Below are positions 8,943 through 17,781 of a DNA stretch of 53,266 nucleotides, one piece after another. A program made the position numbers and the translations under genes. Positions within the stretch are counted from its first letter, which is position 1, and each line of letters opens with the position of its first letter. The notes below the pieces were generated by a model. The model was given only the letters and a program-made list of their open reading frames with translations. It was not told where the DNA came from and ran no database searches. This DNA comes from Phycisphaerales bacterium. GTDB taxonomy: Bacteria; Planctomycetota; Phycisphaerae; Phycisphaerales; SM1A02. The stretch covers positions 1 to 53,266 of the forward strand of contig JASMLY010000037.1 in assembly GCA_030748455.1 (NCBI GenBank), read 5' to 3'.

Positions 8943-9616
8943 TCAGTTTCCAATTCCACTGCATCACCAGGTTCCAAAACAAGTACGTCAATGTTTTCTG
9001 GTGCAAACCGCTTGACATCGACTTCAATAGGGGGCCAAGTGTTGTAATGCATAGGGATAGCAGTTGGGGCGCCGATCATTTCAGCCGCTGCAGCGGCCAT
9101 TTCAGGACCCATAGTAAAACGATCACCTATTGGTAACATCGCGAGATCCGGTTTGTAAATTTCACCGATGAGTTCCATATCTGAAAAGAGCGCAGTATCT
9201 CCGGCATGGTATAGAACAGCACCGTCGAACTCGATTACAAATCCACAGGGCATTCCCATGTATTGACCATCGAAACTTGAAGAGTGAAAGGCTATGGTAA
9301 ACGAAACTGCTCCAAATGGAGTTTCAATTCTTCCCCCAGGATTGCCCGGTTCACAAAGTTCGTGCCCTTTGCTTTGTAAGTATTCGCAGATCTCATACGC
9401 AGCGATAACAGTTGCGTTGTTTGCTTTGGCGATCTTTTCGCAATCTGCAAAATGATCAAAGTGCCCGTGTGTCACTGCAATGTGTGTGCATTTCACTTCA
9501 TCTGCTGTACTCTTTGCAACGGGATTGTCAGTAAAGAACGGGTCGATGAGCAGGGAATGCGAGTCATTTTCGATTGTGAACGCCGATTGCCCGTGGAAGG
9601 TAAGTTTGATTGGCAT
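8939..9616 (-). CDS. UPF0173 metal-dependent hydrolase (metallo-beta-lactamase fold)
   Basis: A 225-residue protein of the YtkL/UPF0173 family. The metal site HxHxDH is His50, His52, Asp54, His55 in THGHFDHF; other conserved parts are the N-terminal FHGQSAF, LLIDPFFTDNP, YHAGDTALFSDMELIG and the late PMHYNTWPPIE. Family members are cytoplasmic hydrolases of unknown physiological substrate. A strong ribosome site AAAGGAGG lies four bases before the ATG and is partly inside a small hairpin. The gene overlaps adenine deaminase by four bases, an unusual pairing that suggests a link to purine or nucleotide breakdown, though this is inference. Confidence 0.92.
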   Translation of the reverse strand: MPIKLTFHGQSAFTIENDSHSLLIDPFFTDNPVAKSTADEVKCTHIAVTHGHFDHFADCEKIAKANNATVIAAYEICEYLQSKGHELCEPGNPGGRIETPFGAVSFTIAFHSSSFDGQYMGMPCGFVIEFDGAVLYHAGDTALFSDMELIGEIYKPDLAMLPIGDRFTMGPEMAAAAAEMIGAPTAIPMHYNTWPPIEVDVKRFAPENIDVLVLEPGDAVELETE

Positions 9617-9619
9617 AGT

Positions 9620-9634
9620 GCCTCCTTTAGAGGC
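9620..9634 (-). promoter_or_regulatory. Hairpin enclosing the ribosome binding site of the UPF0173 gene
   Basis: On the minus strand the leader reads GCCTC-TAAAG-GAGGC directly before ACT-ATG. The GAGGC half belongs to the Shine-Dalgarno AAAGGAGG and pairs with GCCTC five bases upstream. The five-pair stem would mask the ribosome site and could make initiation sensitive to temperature or to binding of a factor. Only the complementarity is seen; regulation is inference. Confidence 0.45.
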
Positions 9635-9685
9635 ATCCTACACGGGTGTCGTTTGACGTGTCGTCTGACATCAACGCGCTACATG

Positions 9686-10423
9686 TTACGTTCTGCGGCG
9701 GCGCTTTCCAGCACCAAGACCAGCGATCGCAAGGAGTGCGATTGCTCCTGGTGCAGGGACGAATTGGTGAGAAAATGCGTATTGCCCAAGAACCGAAAAA
9801 GAGGCTTCTTCTGCAATTGACCATCGGTCATTCTCATACGTAATGAATTGAATTGGCTCTGGAGCGTATTCTGTAAAGTCAACGTCGTATAGATTTGTTG
9901 TCCCAGTCGGCGCTTGTGGCACATTTCCCCAAGCAAATGCAGCAGACGTTTGTTCCTCTTCCCACGTAAGAAACGCTGTGACAAGCTGGGTGTCGTTTCC
10001 CATATCGTACCAGTCAATATCCGAACCAGTATCACCACCTGCAAACCAATCGGTGTCAGCGCCAGTTGTCGCAGAAACACCAATGAACTGATCAGGTGTA
10101 CTACCAGAAGGATCGTTTGATGTTGTACCTCCAAACAGACCTATAAAGGACAAACCAGCATCCGTACTTGCAAGTAAGAACGAGAGCCTACCTTCAGTTA
10201 CAACCCCATCAGTTTGCAATGCAGCAGCAATGACATCACGTTCGCCAAAAGTAAGGGTGTGATCGTCTCCTTCGAGAATACCATCAATTGCTCCTGCCTC
10301 AAGATTGAATGTACCATCCACTGAGTCGATTGTGATGTACTCACCAATGACGGCTTTAGGGACTCCAAGAGTCAAAGTCAGGATAGAAAGGGGGATGAGA
10401 CGACGCATCGTTGTTCTTTTCAT
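9686..10423 (-). CDS. Exported protein with PEP-CTERM-like C-terminal sorting signal
   Basis: A 245-residue protein of unknown function. It has an N-terminal signal peptide (Met-Lys-Arg then LIPLSILTLTLGVPKAVIG) and a C-terminal tripartite tail from about residue 222: the short motif VPAPGA, a hydrophobic helix, and a terminal run KRRRRT. This arrangement matches PEP-CTERM/exosortase-type sorting signals in the 'PAP' variant common in Phycisphaerae; no exosortase gene is in the window. The body is acidic, rich in Asp, Gly and Thr, with no recognised catalytic motif, and may be a surface or matrix protein. An alternative start five codons downstream (10408) is possible. It is probably monocistronic: 95 bases separate it from cls. 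Confidence 0.75.
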   Translation of the reverse strand: MKRTTMRRLIPLSILTLTLGVPKAVIGEYITIDSVDGTFNLEAGAIDGILEGDDHTLTFGERDVIAAALQTDGVVTEGRLSFLLASTDAGLSFIGLFGGTTSNDPSGSTPDQFIGVSATTGADTDWFAGGDTGSDIDWYDMGNDTQLVTAFLTWEEEQTSAAFAWGNVPQAPTGTTNLYDVDFTEYAPEPIQFITYENDRWSIAEEASFSVLGQYAFSHQFVPAPGAIALLAIAGLGAGKRRRRT

Positions 10424-10518
10424 CGACCTGATTTGGTCAACATCTAAGGAATAATTACGTACTTCAACCCCACTGAGTTGGAAAAAACTGCGATCTAATC
10501 AATAAAAATTGCCTATTT

Positions 10519-11979
10519 TTACAAAATTGGTGAGATTAACCCCACTGCATTTTGCCAAGCACACCGACCGAGAGACCAATGAGAAACAACCTCCCTCTCG
10601 AGGAGGGTGGATTGACTCACATAGGACTGCTGCAAGAACCGCAAGTGGCTTGCAAAATCAGAGTCGTAGGCAAGCATGCTGATTTCAAAATTGAGTTCGA
10701 GGCTTCGCCGATCTAGGTTTGCCGAGCCGATGAGTGCAAGTTGTTTGTCAATGGTCATGGTCTTTGCGTGAAGAAGCCCGCCATGGAATTCGTGGATTTG
10801 TACACCTGCATCTAAAAGCCTTCCGAAACGTGATCGGCTTGCTGCGGCGACAAGCCATGAATCATTTCTCGCTGGTACGACAAGATGTGTATCAACTCCA
10901 CGTGAAGCTGCAATTTCTAAAGCAGATTCTGTTGAAGTATCAGGCGCAAAATAGGGGGTCGTAATCACCAATTCCTCCCTTGCACTATGAAAGGCTGTTT
11001 GGAGTAATTGAGAGAGTGCCTGATTGTTGCTGTTTGGTCCTGTCGCCATAAACTGCACAGGGAACCCCTGTTTCACGACTTGTACAGATTCTTGAAGTAA
11101 CGAGGACAAATTTTCGTCGCTATCCATAAACCAATCTTGGATAAAGACTGCTTGCAATTCTCGGACAGAAGGACCAACGAGCCGCAATGAAGCATCGACC
11201 CAAGGAGCAAATTTTGGTTTTGGTGCAAATGAGGGTTCAGCAATATTTTGGCTGCCAACATATCCGACCGAGTTGTCTATCACGGCAATTTTGCGATGGT
11301 TTCGAAGATCTAACCGAACAAGTGCTGCCCGGAAAATGTTTGCAGGGAGTGCTTCAGTAACGCGGACTCCCGATGCTTTGAGCGCTCGACAAGTTTCAGA
11401 GCGAAGAAAGTTTTTGGAACCAACAGCATCGATGAGAAGTCTACACGTCACGCCATTTTTCGTTGCTTCAGTTAATGCAGCCGCGATTTTTTTCCCAGCA
11501 TCATCATCAAGCATGATGTAAGACAACACATGGCAGTGTTTTTTTGCTTGCAAAATATCATTTGCAAGGGAGTCAATCATTTTGTCTGAATCACCAAAGA
11601 GGATTGCTTCGTTTCCACCAATGACAGTCGATGCGCCTACTGCTTCGGCAATGCTCGCAATCGGTTGGAATTCGGCAACGACACTTCCTTTTGCATGTCC
11701 GACTTCAGGGCAATGTGATGCGTACCCCACAGGAATGAGTTTCAGAATTTCTCGGTGACGTTTTCTTCTCAGTGCTCCAAGCCTCGTTGTTCCCAACAAC
11801 AGATAAATAGCCGAACCAATAAAGGGGAGTGCAACAAGGAGCAAAATCCAAGCTAGTTTTGCAGAAGACGATTTCTTCCGTTGGAGGAGAATGACAAAGA
11901 TCATGAAAACTTTTAAAACAAGTTCTCCAACGAACAACAGGACTGTCCAGGATGCATCATGCATATTGGCAAGATACAC
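10519..11979 (-). CDS. cls: Cardiolipin synthase (phospholipase D superfamily)
   Basis: A 486-residue membrane enzyme that condenses phosphatidylglycerol molecules into cardiolipin. Two N-terminal hydrophobic segments precede the catalytic part, which has two HKD motifs: HRKIAVID in the first half and HAKTMTID in the second, the latter followed by GSANLDRRSLELNFE. Length and layout match ClsA-type enzymes. It lies 14 bases after ftsQ, so it appears to be the last gene of the murC-murB-ddl-ftsQ transcription unit, in the place where ftsA and ftsZ would stand in most bacteria. An AT-rich inverted repeat (10503-10521) spans its end but lacks a GC stem, so no confident terminator is called. Confidence 0.93.
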   Translation of the reverse strand: MYLANMHDASWTVLLFVGELVLKVFMIFVILLQRKKSSSAKLAWILLLVALPFIGSAIYLLLGTTRLGALRRKRHREILKLIPVGYASHCPEVGHAKGSVVAEFQPIASIAEAVGASTVIGGNEAILFGDSDKMIDSLANDILQAKKHCHVLSYIMLDDDAGKKIAAALTEATKNGVTCRLLIDAVGSKNFLRSETCRALKASGVRVTEALPANIFRAALVRLDLRNHRKIAVIDNSVGYVGSQNIAEPSFAPKPKFAPWVDASLRLVGPSVRELQAVFIQDWFMDSDENLSSLLQESVQVVKQGFPVQFMATGPNSNNQALSQLLQTAFHSAREELVITTPYFAPDTSTESALEIAASRGVDTHLVVPARNDSWLVAAASRSRFGRLLDAGVQIHEFHGGLLHAKTMTIDKQLALIGSANLDRRSLELNFEISMLAYDSDFASHLRFLQQSYVSQSTLLEREVVSHWSLGRCAWQNAVGLISPIL

Positions 11980-11993
11980 GATTCACCTACAAA

Positions 11994-12887
11994 TCAGTTT
12001 CCGATTTTTGCAATTCTGTCTGGTTGTGTGATGTCAAGGTCTACCGACCGTCCCCGATCGATCGCGCCATGGTCACGAAAAATGTGATCAAGTCGAGAGA
12101 GTTTCTCTGAAGCAAGTGCCTCAAGTCCAATCTCTTCACCTGGGGCGGAACCCCAAAGAAGTCGACATGGCGTGTCAGTTACAAGGGTCAATGTGCGGTC
12201 TGATGACCAGTGGGACAAATCAATTCCTTCAACTTGAAGTGCCCAAGGTTTGTCATAAATGAGTCGTAGAACCTGAAGCCCCGCAACGATATCACCACCA
12301 TCCCATCGCAGACCAGGTCGTTGGGGAGCTGCATGTTTGGGTTCGCTAAGCGTCACGAAATGATATCCCTCTGAAACGATACGCCCATCCCGCATTGGAA
12401 GCACGATCCCAACAGGATCAACGTACCGCGCACCAAAGGCAGTGCGGACACGAGCATGTGGAATCAAGAAAGAAGCATCGACTCTTGCGTGTGCCTCATC
12501 GACCCAAGCAATCTGGTGTACTGAGGAAAACCAGCCGGTTCCTTCAAGAGCTTGTGCTGCGTTGATTAACCCTTGCCTTCCCACAGGAAGAGCAGCAAGG
12601 TGAGATTTTACAACATCCTGTAGTTCTGCAAGAAGTGAATCATCAAGCCATACAGGGGAGTCCTCAAATGTAACATCAACATCTATTGCAGCAAGCCGAG
12701 TTGCACGTAAACTTGGAACGCTCAATGCAGTGAGTGTAATGATTCCACCGATCATGAGAATCCAAGCGACAGTAATTGGAGACCGAAAAATCATGAGGAA
12801 TGCGGTGAAGCATCGTAAAAACATCGCTCCTAGTGAAGCGAATGTATGTTTCAACAAAGTAAATCTAGATCGGTGACGACGAGCCAT
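11994..12887 (-). CDS. ftsQ: FtsQ/DivIB-like cell-division protein
   Basis: A 297-residue bitopic membrane protein. The basic cytoplasmic N-terminus MARRHRSRF is followed by one transmembrane helix (VAWILMIGGIITLTALSV region), a POTRA-like domain containing AAQALEGTGWFSSVHQIAWV, and a beta domain with the FtsQ-type segment YVDPVGIVLPM. Similarity is weak, as is usual for FtsQ, but position directly after ddl in a mur cluster supports the call. FtsQ links septal peptidoglycan synthesis to the divisome. An upstream ATG at 12908 (seven codons longer) has a weak AGG nearby and cannot be ruled out. No ftsA or ftsZ follows. Confidence 0.75.
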   Translation of the reverse strand: MARRHRSRFTLLKHTFASLGAMFLRCFTAFLMIFRSPITVAWILMIGGIITLTALSVPSLRATRLAAIDVDVTFEDSPVWLDDSLLAELQDVVKSHLAALPVGRQGLINAAQALEGTGWFSSVHQIAWVDEAHARVDASFLIPHARVRTAFGARYVDPVGIVLPMRDGRIVSEGYHFVTLSEPKHAAPQRPGLRWDGGDIVAGLQVLRLIYDKPWALQVEGIDLSHWSSDRTLTLVTDTPCRLLWGSAPGEEIGLEALASEKLSRLDHIFRDHGAIDRGRSVDLDITQPDRIAKIGN

Positions 12888-12963
12888 GGCGTACCAACAC
12901 ATCGGCATCTTTATGCCTACATCTTGAAGTTCGGGTCTCCAAAACTAACTGGGGACTTGTTTT

Positions 12964-13860
12964 TCAAGGAGTTCGTTTTTTTCTTGCGAGGGCATATTCG
13001 ACAAGTTTGGTACAGAGGGAAGTCATATTCAATCCTACGTGTGCGGCAGACATTGGCAAAAGGGAATGGTCAGTAAATCCCGGCATTGTGTTGACTTCGA
13101 GAAACCAGAGTCCTGCATCATCGAGGATGAAATCGACTCGTGCGATATCTCGAATATTCAATCTGTGAACAATTTTTTTTGCCCAGGTCGTGCAAAGCTG
13201 ATTGGGAAGAGTTGGCTCAATAATGTAAGAGGTATCGTCCCGCTCATACTTTGCTGCAAAATCGTAGTTCCCTCCTTGCGGGATGATTTCAATAGGCGGG
13301 AGTGTGGAATCACCAAGAATTCCAACTGTAAGTTCTCGTCCTTTTTTGTACTCTTCGGCGAGGAACCATTCTCGTTTTCGTAACAGTTTGGTAGCAACTT
13401 TTTCTACATCCTCTGCCTTGGTACAAATGGAAATATCAACACTTGACCCATCGGCAATTGGTTTGAGAACAACTGGAGGTTTCATCGAGCATGAAGGCTC
13501 GTTGCGTACTTGCCAACTTGGAGTTTGGATCCCAATTGAAGATGCAATTTCTTTGCTTCGAACCTTGTCCATCGCTGCAGCAGCAGCCGTACTTGTAGAA
13601 CCAACAAAAGGAATTGAAGTTTGTTCAAGTAATTTTTGAAGTGGGCCGCCCTCACCGTACGGTCCGTGAAGTACGGGGAAGATGACGTTTGCCTCAAGTT
13701 TAAGGATGTCGTCGATAGATGGTTCATCGATGAGCACAAGCGATGTTTCAAATGAAGTATTTTTTTGGAGCGCAGTTGCGACCGAGGTACCAGAGTCGAT
13801 TGATACTTCTCGCTCCGCATCAGGGCCTCCCATGAGAACGGCGACTCGTGGCTTCGTCAT
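12964..13860 (-). CDS. ddl: D-alanine--D-alanine ligase
   Basis: A 298-residue ATP-grasp enzyme that makes D-Ala-D-Ala for the peptidoglycan stem peptide. Typical features are VLMGGPDAEREVSIDSG at the N-terminus, FPVLHGPYGEGGPLQ, PVVLKPIADGSSVD (ATP-binding Lys), and the metal-binding WFLEVNTMPGFTDHSLLP near the end. Length fits the short DdlB type. The start overlaps the stop of murB by four bases (ATGA). The presence of a complete ddl with murB and murC indicates that this organism makes normal peptidoglycan precursors, which was once doubted for planctomycetes. Confidence 0.96.
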   Translation of the reverse strand: MTKPRVAVLMGGPDAEREVSIDSGTSVATALQKNTSFETSLVLIDEPSIDDILKLEANVIFPVLHGPYGEGGPLQKLLEQTSIPFVGSTSTAAAAAMDKVRSKEIASSIGIQTPSWQVRNEPSCSMKPPVVLKPIADGSSVDISICTKAEDVEKVATKLLRKREWFLAEEYKKGRELTVGILGDSTLPPIEIIPQGGNYDFAAKYERDDTSYIIEPTLPNQLCTTWAKKIVHRLNIRDIARVDFILDDAGLWFLEVNTMPGFTDHSLLPMSAAHVGLNMTSLCTKLVEYALARKKRTP

Positions 13861-14804
13861 TGAATGACCTCGGGGTCACGTGACCAAATCACAACCTCGT
13901 TTTGCAAGTGAATTTGTGTTTTGTCTTCAACACGTGTACGAATTGCATCCATGAGTTCAATCACATTCCTCGCTGTTGCTTGTGCAGTTGTTGTGATGAA
14001 GTTCGCGTGTTGTGTGCTCACGGAAGCACCACCAACTGAAAACCCTTTAAGACCAGCTTGATCGATGAGTTGTCCTGCAGAAATTCTGCTCCCATCTGGT
14101 AAAGACGGGTTTTTGAAGGCACAGCCAGCAGAAGAATCAGCAAGTGGTTGGCGTGATTTTTTCCAAGCAAATATTTCTTTGACTTTCTCTCGGATAGGAA
14201 TTGGGTCACTTTTTTGTAATGTGAACGTTGCAGAAAGGATCACAGGTTCGACGATCCTGCTCTCTCGATACCCAAAACGGAGGTCTTCTTTTGAATGGGA
14301 CATGAGTTCCCCAGCCGACGAAAGACACGTGACTGTTTCAAGAGAATCGCTGATACATCCATATTTTCCTCCAGCATTCATACGAATCGCCCCACCGATA
14401 GACGCAGGGATTCCTGTCATTGCCGTCAGTCCATCAAATCCGTTTCGTACACACTCCATGAGCGTTGTTGCCATATCCGCTCCCCCCATCGCGTGCAGAG
14501 AAATCGATTCATTTGCAGAATGAATTCTTGTTTTCTGGAAGCAATCGTGGTCGAGTTTTACCACAATGCCATCAATCCCAATGTCATCGACGAGTAAGTT
14601 TGCACCATTTCCGAGGACTCGAAAGGGGACTTGGGAATCGTGACATCTTCTGAGAAGGATTGAGAGTGCATCAGCAGAACGAGGTCGAACGAGCGCATCG
14701 GCATGCCCTCCGACTACAAAGTAGGTCATCGAGCCTATGGGTGCATCGAACATAACATCAACATCGAGGTCTCCGAAGAATGTTGAACGAAAACGTGTTG
14801 GCAT
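13857..14804 (-). CDS. murB: UDP-N-acetylenolpyruvoylglucosamine reductase
   Basis: A 315-residue FAD enzyme that reduces UDP-GlcNAc-enolpyruvate to UDP-MurNAc using NADPH. Visible are the FAD-binding VLGNGANLLVDD, GIPASIGGAIRMNAGGKYG, the RYRES-type region FGYRESRIVEPVIL, and the later SAGCAFKNPS with the catalytic Ser/Glu region, then LIDQAGLKGFSVGGASVS. It lies seven bases after murC and overlaps ddl by four bases, so it is an internal gene of the murC operon. Confidence 0.95.
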   Translation of the reverse strand: MPTRFRSTFFGDLDVDVMFDAPIGSMTYFVVGGHADALVRPRSADALSILLRRCHDSQVPFRVLGNGANLLVDDIGIDGIVVKLDHDCFQKTRIHSANESISLHAMGGADMATTLMECVRNGFDGLTAMTGIPASIGGAIRMNAGGKYGCISDSLETVTCLSSAGELMSHSKEDLRFGYRESRIVEPVILSATFTLQKSDPIPIREKVKEIFAWKKSRQPLADSSAGCAFKNPSLPDGSRISAGQLIDQAGLKGFSVGGASVSTQHANFITTTAQATARNVIELMDAIRTRVEDKTQIHLQNEVVIWSRDPEVIQ

Positions 14805-14811
14805 GGTGTTA

Positions 14812-16275
14812 CTAACCTACGTGCAGTGAAGTTTCAAGGAGTCGATATCCGATGGTCGTCACGGGACCAGCTCCCATAATGACAATCAAATCACCATCGC
14901 GAGCAATCGTTTTGATGTGATGCACGATGTCATCGAAGTCATTGATATGTTCTGCTGCTGCGCCTTGATTGGTTAACTTATCAACGAGGTCTTGAGCTGA
15001 GACCCTCTGTTGTTCTGCAATCGAGTCTCGGACAAAATAAATGTGTGGGACGATCACAACATCTGCGCTAGAAAAACTTTGCGCGAATGCATCGAGGAGG
15101 AACCGAGTTCTGCTGTGTTGGTGGGGTTGAAAAACACAAATGAGTCGTTTTGGTAATTCTGCAGCTCGGAGTGCATTGAGAGTGAGTTCGATTTCTGTTG
15201 GGTGATGTCCGTAATCGTCGTATACGGTTGCAGTCCCGTTGTTGCAGGGCAGATCTCCAAGCCGTTGGAGCCGTCTATCTACACCACTAAAATTTTCGAG
15301 GGGCGCGATACTATCTACCCAATCGACACCGAGATTCGCAGCGTGAATCGCAGCAGCAGCAGCGTTCAGTGCGTTGTGCGAACCGGGCATGGGGTTTGTC
15401 CATTGGATCGTCCACATGCCATCACGGAGTATTCCTACTCGCCGTACTGCTGGGTCAAACACGATCTGATAATCAGCTTCAGGGTGGAATCCGAAGGTCT
15501 CTACTTTGCATGTAAGCCCTGGAGTGACGACTTGACGATGCGCACCATCGTGCGCGATGAGTAAGTAACCACCATCTTCTTCGCTCGGAATACGCTGTGC
15601 GAATTGGCGAAATGATTCGATGATTGCGTCGATCGAGTCGTACACATCGAGATGATCTTCTTCGATGTTGTGGATGAGCGCTGAGGTTGGTCTATGGTCG
15701 TGAAACGATCGATTAAATTCACACGATTCACTCACTAAGATGCCTTGTTCACCCGCTCGTCGTCCGGTAGGAATTTGTTGTGAACCAACTCTGCTCGAAC
15801 CGCCAATCTGGTCACATGTCGCCCCTACAATGAAGCTTGGGTCCATTTCAGCACTGAGTAAAATTGCACTGAGCATTGAAACCGTTGTCGATTTCCCGTG
15901 TGTTCCAGCGAAACAAACAGCAGTTCTATTTTGTTGGACGAGTCCGAGCATTTTCGCATACGTGATGACTGGAATGCCCTGTTCTTCGGCGGCGAGGATC
16001 TCAGCGTGTTCAGCTGGTATTGCAGCAGAATTGATTACGGCGTTGCAATCAGGAGTAACGTACGTTCCATCCTGATCATGTACCACGGGGATTCCATCAT
16101 GGATGAGTGACTCGGTGATTGTTGACTGGGTAGAATCAGTCCCAGTGATTTCTGCTCCAAGTTGCTTAAGAAGCCGAGCTAGACCGCTCATGCCACAGCC
16201 TCCAATTCCTACGAAGTGGAATCGCTTCCCCCGAAGTTCGTCAGCATCAAACGGAAAAGGCGGTGTAGGAGTCAT
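14812..16275 (-). CDS. murC: UDP-N-acetylmuramate--L-alanine ligase
   Basis: A 487-residue Mur ligase that adds L-Ala to UDP-MurNAc. It has the N-terminal Rossmann motif FHFVGIGGCGMSGLARLL, the ATP loop GTHGKSTTVSM, the central SESCEFNRSF, HNIEEDHLDVY, the DDYGHHPTEI motif and C-terminal FQPHQHSRT, all diagnostic of MurC. ATG 16275 is preferred to an ATG at 16308 because a TACAAT hexamer lies between the two, nine bases before 16275; transcription from it would exclude the longer start. It is the first gene of the murC-murB-ddl-ftsQ-cls unit and is divergent from the NtrC-type regulator. Confidence 0.95.
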   Translation of the reverse strand: MTPTPPFPFDADELRGKRFHFVGIGGCGMSGLARLLKQLGAEITGTDSTQSTITESLIHDGIPVVHDQDGTYVTPDCNAVINSAAIPAEHAEILAAEEQGIPVITYAKMLGLVQQNRTAVCFAGTHGKSTTVSMLSAILLSAEMDPSFIVGATCDQIGGSSRVGSQQIPTGRRAGEQGILVSESCEFNRSFHDHRPTSALIHNIEEDHLDVYDSIDAIIESFRQFAQRIPSEEDGGYLLIAHDGAHRQVVTPGLTCKVETFGFHPEADYQIVFDPAVRRVGILRDGMWTIQWTNPMPGSHNALNAAAAAIHAANLGVDWVDSIAPLENFSGVDRRLQRLGDLPCNNGTATVYDDYGHHPTEIELTLNALRAAELPKRLICVFQPHQHSRTRFLLDAFAQSFSSADVVIVPHIYFVRDSIAEQQRVSAQDLVDKLTNQGAAAEHINDFDDIVHHIKTIARDGDLIVIMGAGPVTTIGYRLLETSLHVG

Positions 16276-16284
16276 CAGGTATAG

Positions 16285-16290
16285 ATTGTA
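16285..16290 (-). promoter_or_regulatory. -10-like hexamer TACAAT before murC
   Basis: On the minus strand TACAAT ends nine bases before the murC ATG at 16275, and no ribosome site is present. A start of transcription 6-8 bases downstream would give a message with almost no leader. No good -35 was found. Confidence 0.35.
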
Positions 16291-16385
16291 TCGCCGCCTG
16301 AGAGGCATGTGCTTGAATTGGGTTGTCGTGAGAGATAGAATTCACGATCAATTTTGAATTGACCACTTCGATCAAATTGACCTTG

Positions 16386-16391
16386 TACAAT
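16386..16391 (+). promoter_or_regulatory. -10-like hexamer TACAAT before the NtrC-type regulator
   Basis: TACAAT ends ten bases before the ATG at 16402, again without a Shine-Dalgarno. Upstream are two direct copies of AATTGACC (16357-16364 and 16375-16382), 18 bases apart, which may be -35 or operator sequences, although their spacing to the hexamer is not canonical. Confidence 0.35.
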
Positions 16392-16401
16392 CTACACCAT
16401 C

Positions 16402-17766
16402 ATGCCACACCACCATGCTCAAATTCTTATTGTCGATGATGAACCAGATCACGCCGAAGTCATGGCAGAGTCCCTTCGTAGACTCGGTCATGTTTGCACT
16501 GTGGTTGATGGGCTCGAATCTGCTCGTTCTGAATTGACACTAGGAAGTTTTGACCTCGTGATTTCAGATATGGTGATGGAGGAAGAAAATTCAGGGCTAA
16601 AAGTTCTTGCTCTAGCGCAGGAACATCAAGATAGTTGCGCAACGATCGTCGTTACGGCACATGGAGATATCCCAACAGCAAAGGCTTCTCTGAAGGGCGG
16701 AGCGTATGATTTTATAGAAAAACCACTTGATCTTGACGTGTTTCGAAATCTGTCGACACGTGCGTTAGAGGCAGTGATGCTTCGCCAACAAAATGAGAGC
16801 CTACGGGGACAAGTTGATTCTGCCTATGGTTTTGAGGGCATTATCGGGGAATCCAAAGCAATGACGCAAGTGATTGCATTGATACGGCAAGTCTCACAAA
16901 GTAATTTGCCGGTGCTGATCACAGGAGAATCTGGAACTGGCAAGGAACTTGTAGCAAAAGCTGTACACAATCACTCGAAGCGGGCTTCGAAACGGTACGT
17001 TGCGTTTAATTGTGCTGGGCAAAGCGAATCGCTTATCGAGGATCAACTGTTTGGGCATGTTCGAGGAGCATTTACTGGTGCAGACAGGGATCGGGAAGGC
17101 ATTTTTGAGTATGCAAATCAGGGAACGCTCTTTCTTGATGAAATTGGCGATATGCCGCTGACGATGCAAGCGAAACTCTTACGTGTTCTTGAGACAGGCG
17201 ATGTGATTCGACTCGGACAAAATAATTCTAGAAGTACGGATGTCCGATTTGTCTCTGCTACAAATCAAGATCTTGCTGATCGTTGCAAAACCGGAGAGTT
17301 CCGAGAAGATTTACTCTTCCGTATTAAGGGGGCTGAGATAAAAATCCCTCCGTTACGAGAACGTCGAGACGATATTCCTCTTCTTGCAACGCATGCACTT
17401 GGTAGTTATTCAGCTGAGATGGACATCCCTATTCCTGAAATTTCAGAACCAGTCATGTTGCGACTTGTTGGGTATGATTGGCCGGGGAATGTACGCGAGT
17501 TAATCAATACAGTGCATCGCATGGCAGTTATGGCTAATGGAAAGCGCATCGAACTGGCCCACATTCCAGATGAGATACGAAATAGTTCGACAGATGAGTT
17601 CCCAGATTTTGGTAGCCTTGCTGGTGTGGGTTTAGATAAACTCGAAAAAGAAGCAATTCGACAAACGTTAGCGATGACTGGCGGGAATAGAGAGCAAACA
17701 GCTAGTTTGCTTGGCATTGGTGAACGAACGTTGTACAGAAAACTCAAAGAATACGGTGTAAAGTAG
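16402..17766 (+). CDS. Sigma-54-dependent response regulator, NtrC family
   Basis: A 454-residue transcription activator. The receiver domain has Asp12/Asp13, the phospho-acceptor Asp56 in VISDMVM and Lys107 in IEKPLD. The AAA+ domain has Walker A GESGTGKE (about 175-182), the sigma-54 contact loop GAFTGA (222-227), Walker B GTLFLDEIGD and the arginine region WPGNVREL. The C-terminus holds a Fis-type helix-turn-helix (GNREQTASLLGIGERTLYRKL). It should activate sigma-54 promoters when phosphorylated. No sensor kinase is adjacent, so it is an orphan in this window. It converges on the minor-pseudopilin operon with 15 bases between the two stops. A sigma-54-like site near fliW is a possible but unproven target. 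Confidence 0.95.
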   Translation: MPHHHAQILIVDDEPDHAEVMAESLRRLGHVCTVVDGLESARSELTLGSFDLVISDMVMEEENSGLKVLALAQEHQDSCATIVVTAHGDIPTAKASLKGGAYDFIEKPLDLDVFRNLSTRALEAVMLRQQNESLRGQVDSAYGFEGIIGESKAMTQVIALIRQVSQSNLPVLITGESGTGKELVAKAVHNHSKRASKRYVAFNCAGQSESLIEDQLFGHVRGAFTGADRDREGIFEYANQGTLFLDEIGDMPLTMQAKLLRVLETGDVIRLGQNNSRSTDVRFVSATNQDLADRCKTGEFREDLLFRIKGAEIKIPPLRERRDDIPLLATHALGSYSAEMDIPIPEISEPVMLRLVGYDWPGNVRELINTVHRMAVMANGKRIELAHIPDEIRNSSTDEFPDFGSLAGVGLDKLEKEAIRQTLAMTGGNREQTASLLGIGERTLYRKLKEYGVK

Positions 17767-17781
17767 ACGTTCGTCTGTTGT

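Noticed and set aside
16276..16308. Longer MurC N-terminus from ATG 16308
   Set aside because: The added 11 residues are basic and unlike MurC, and the likely -10 hexamer lies between the two ATGs.
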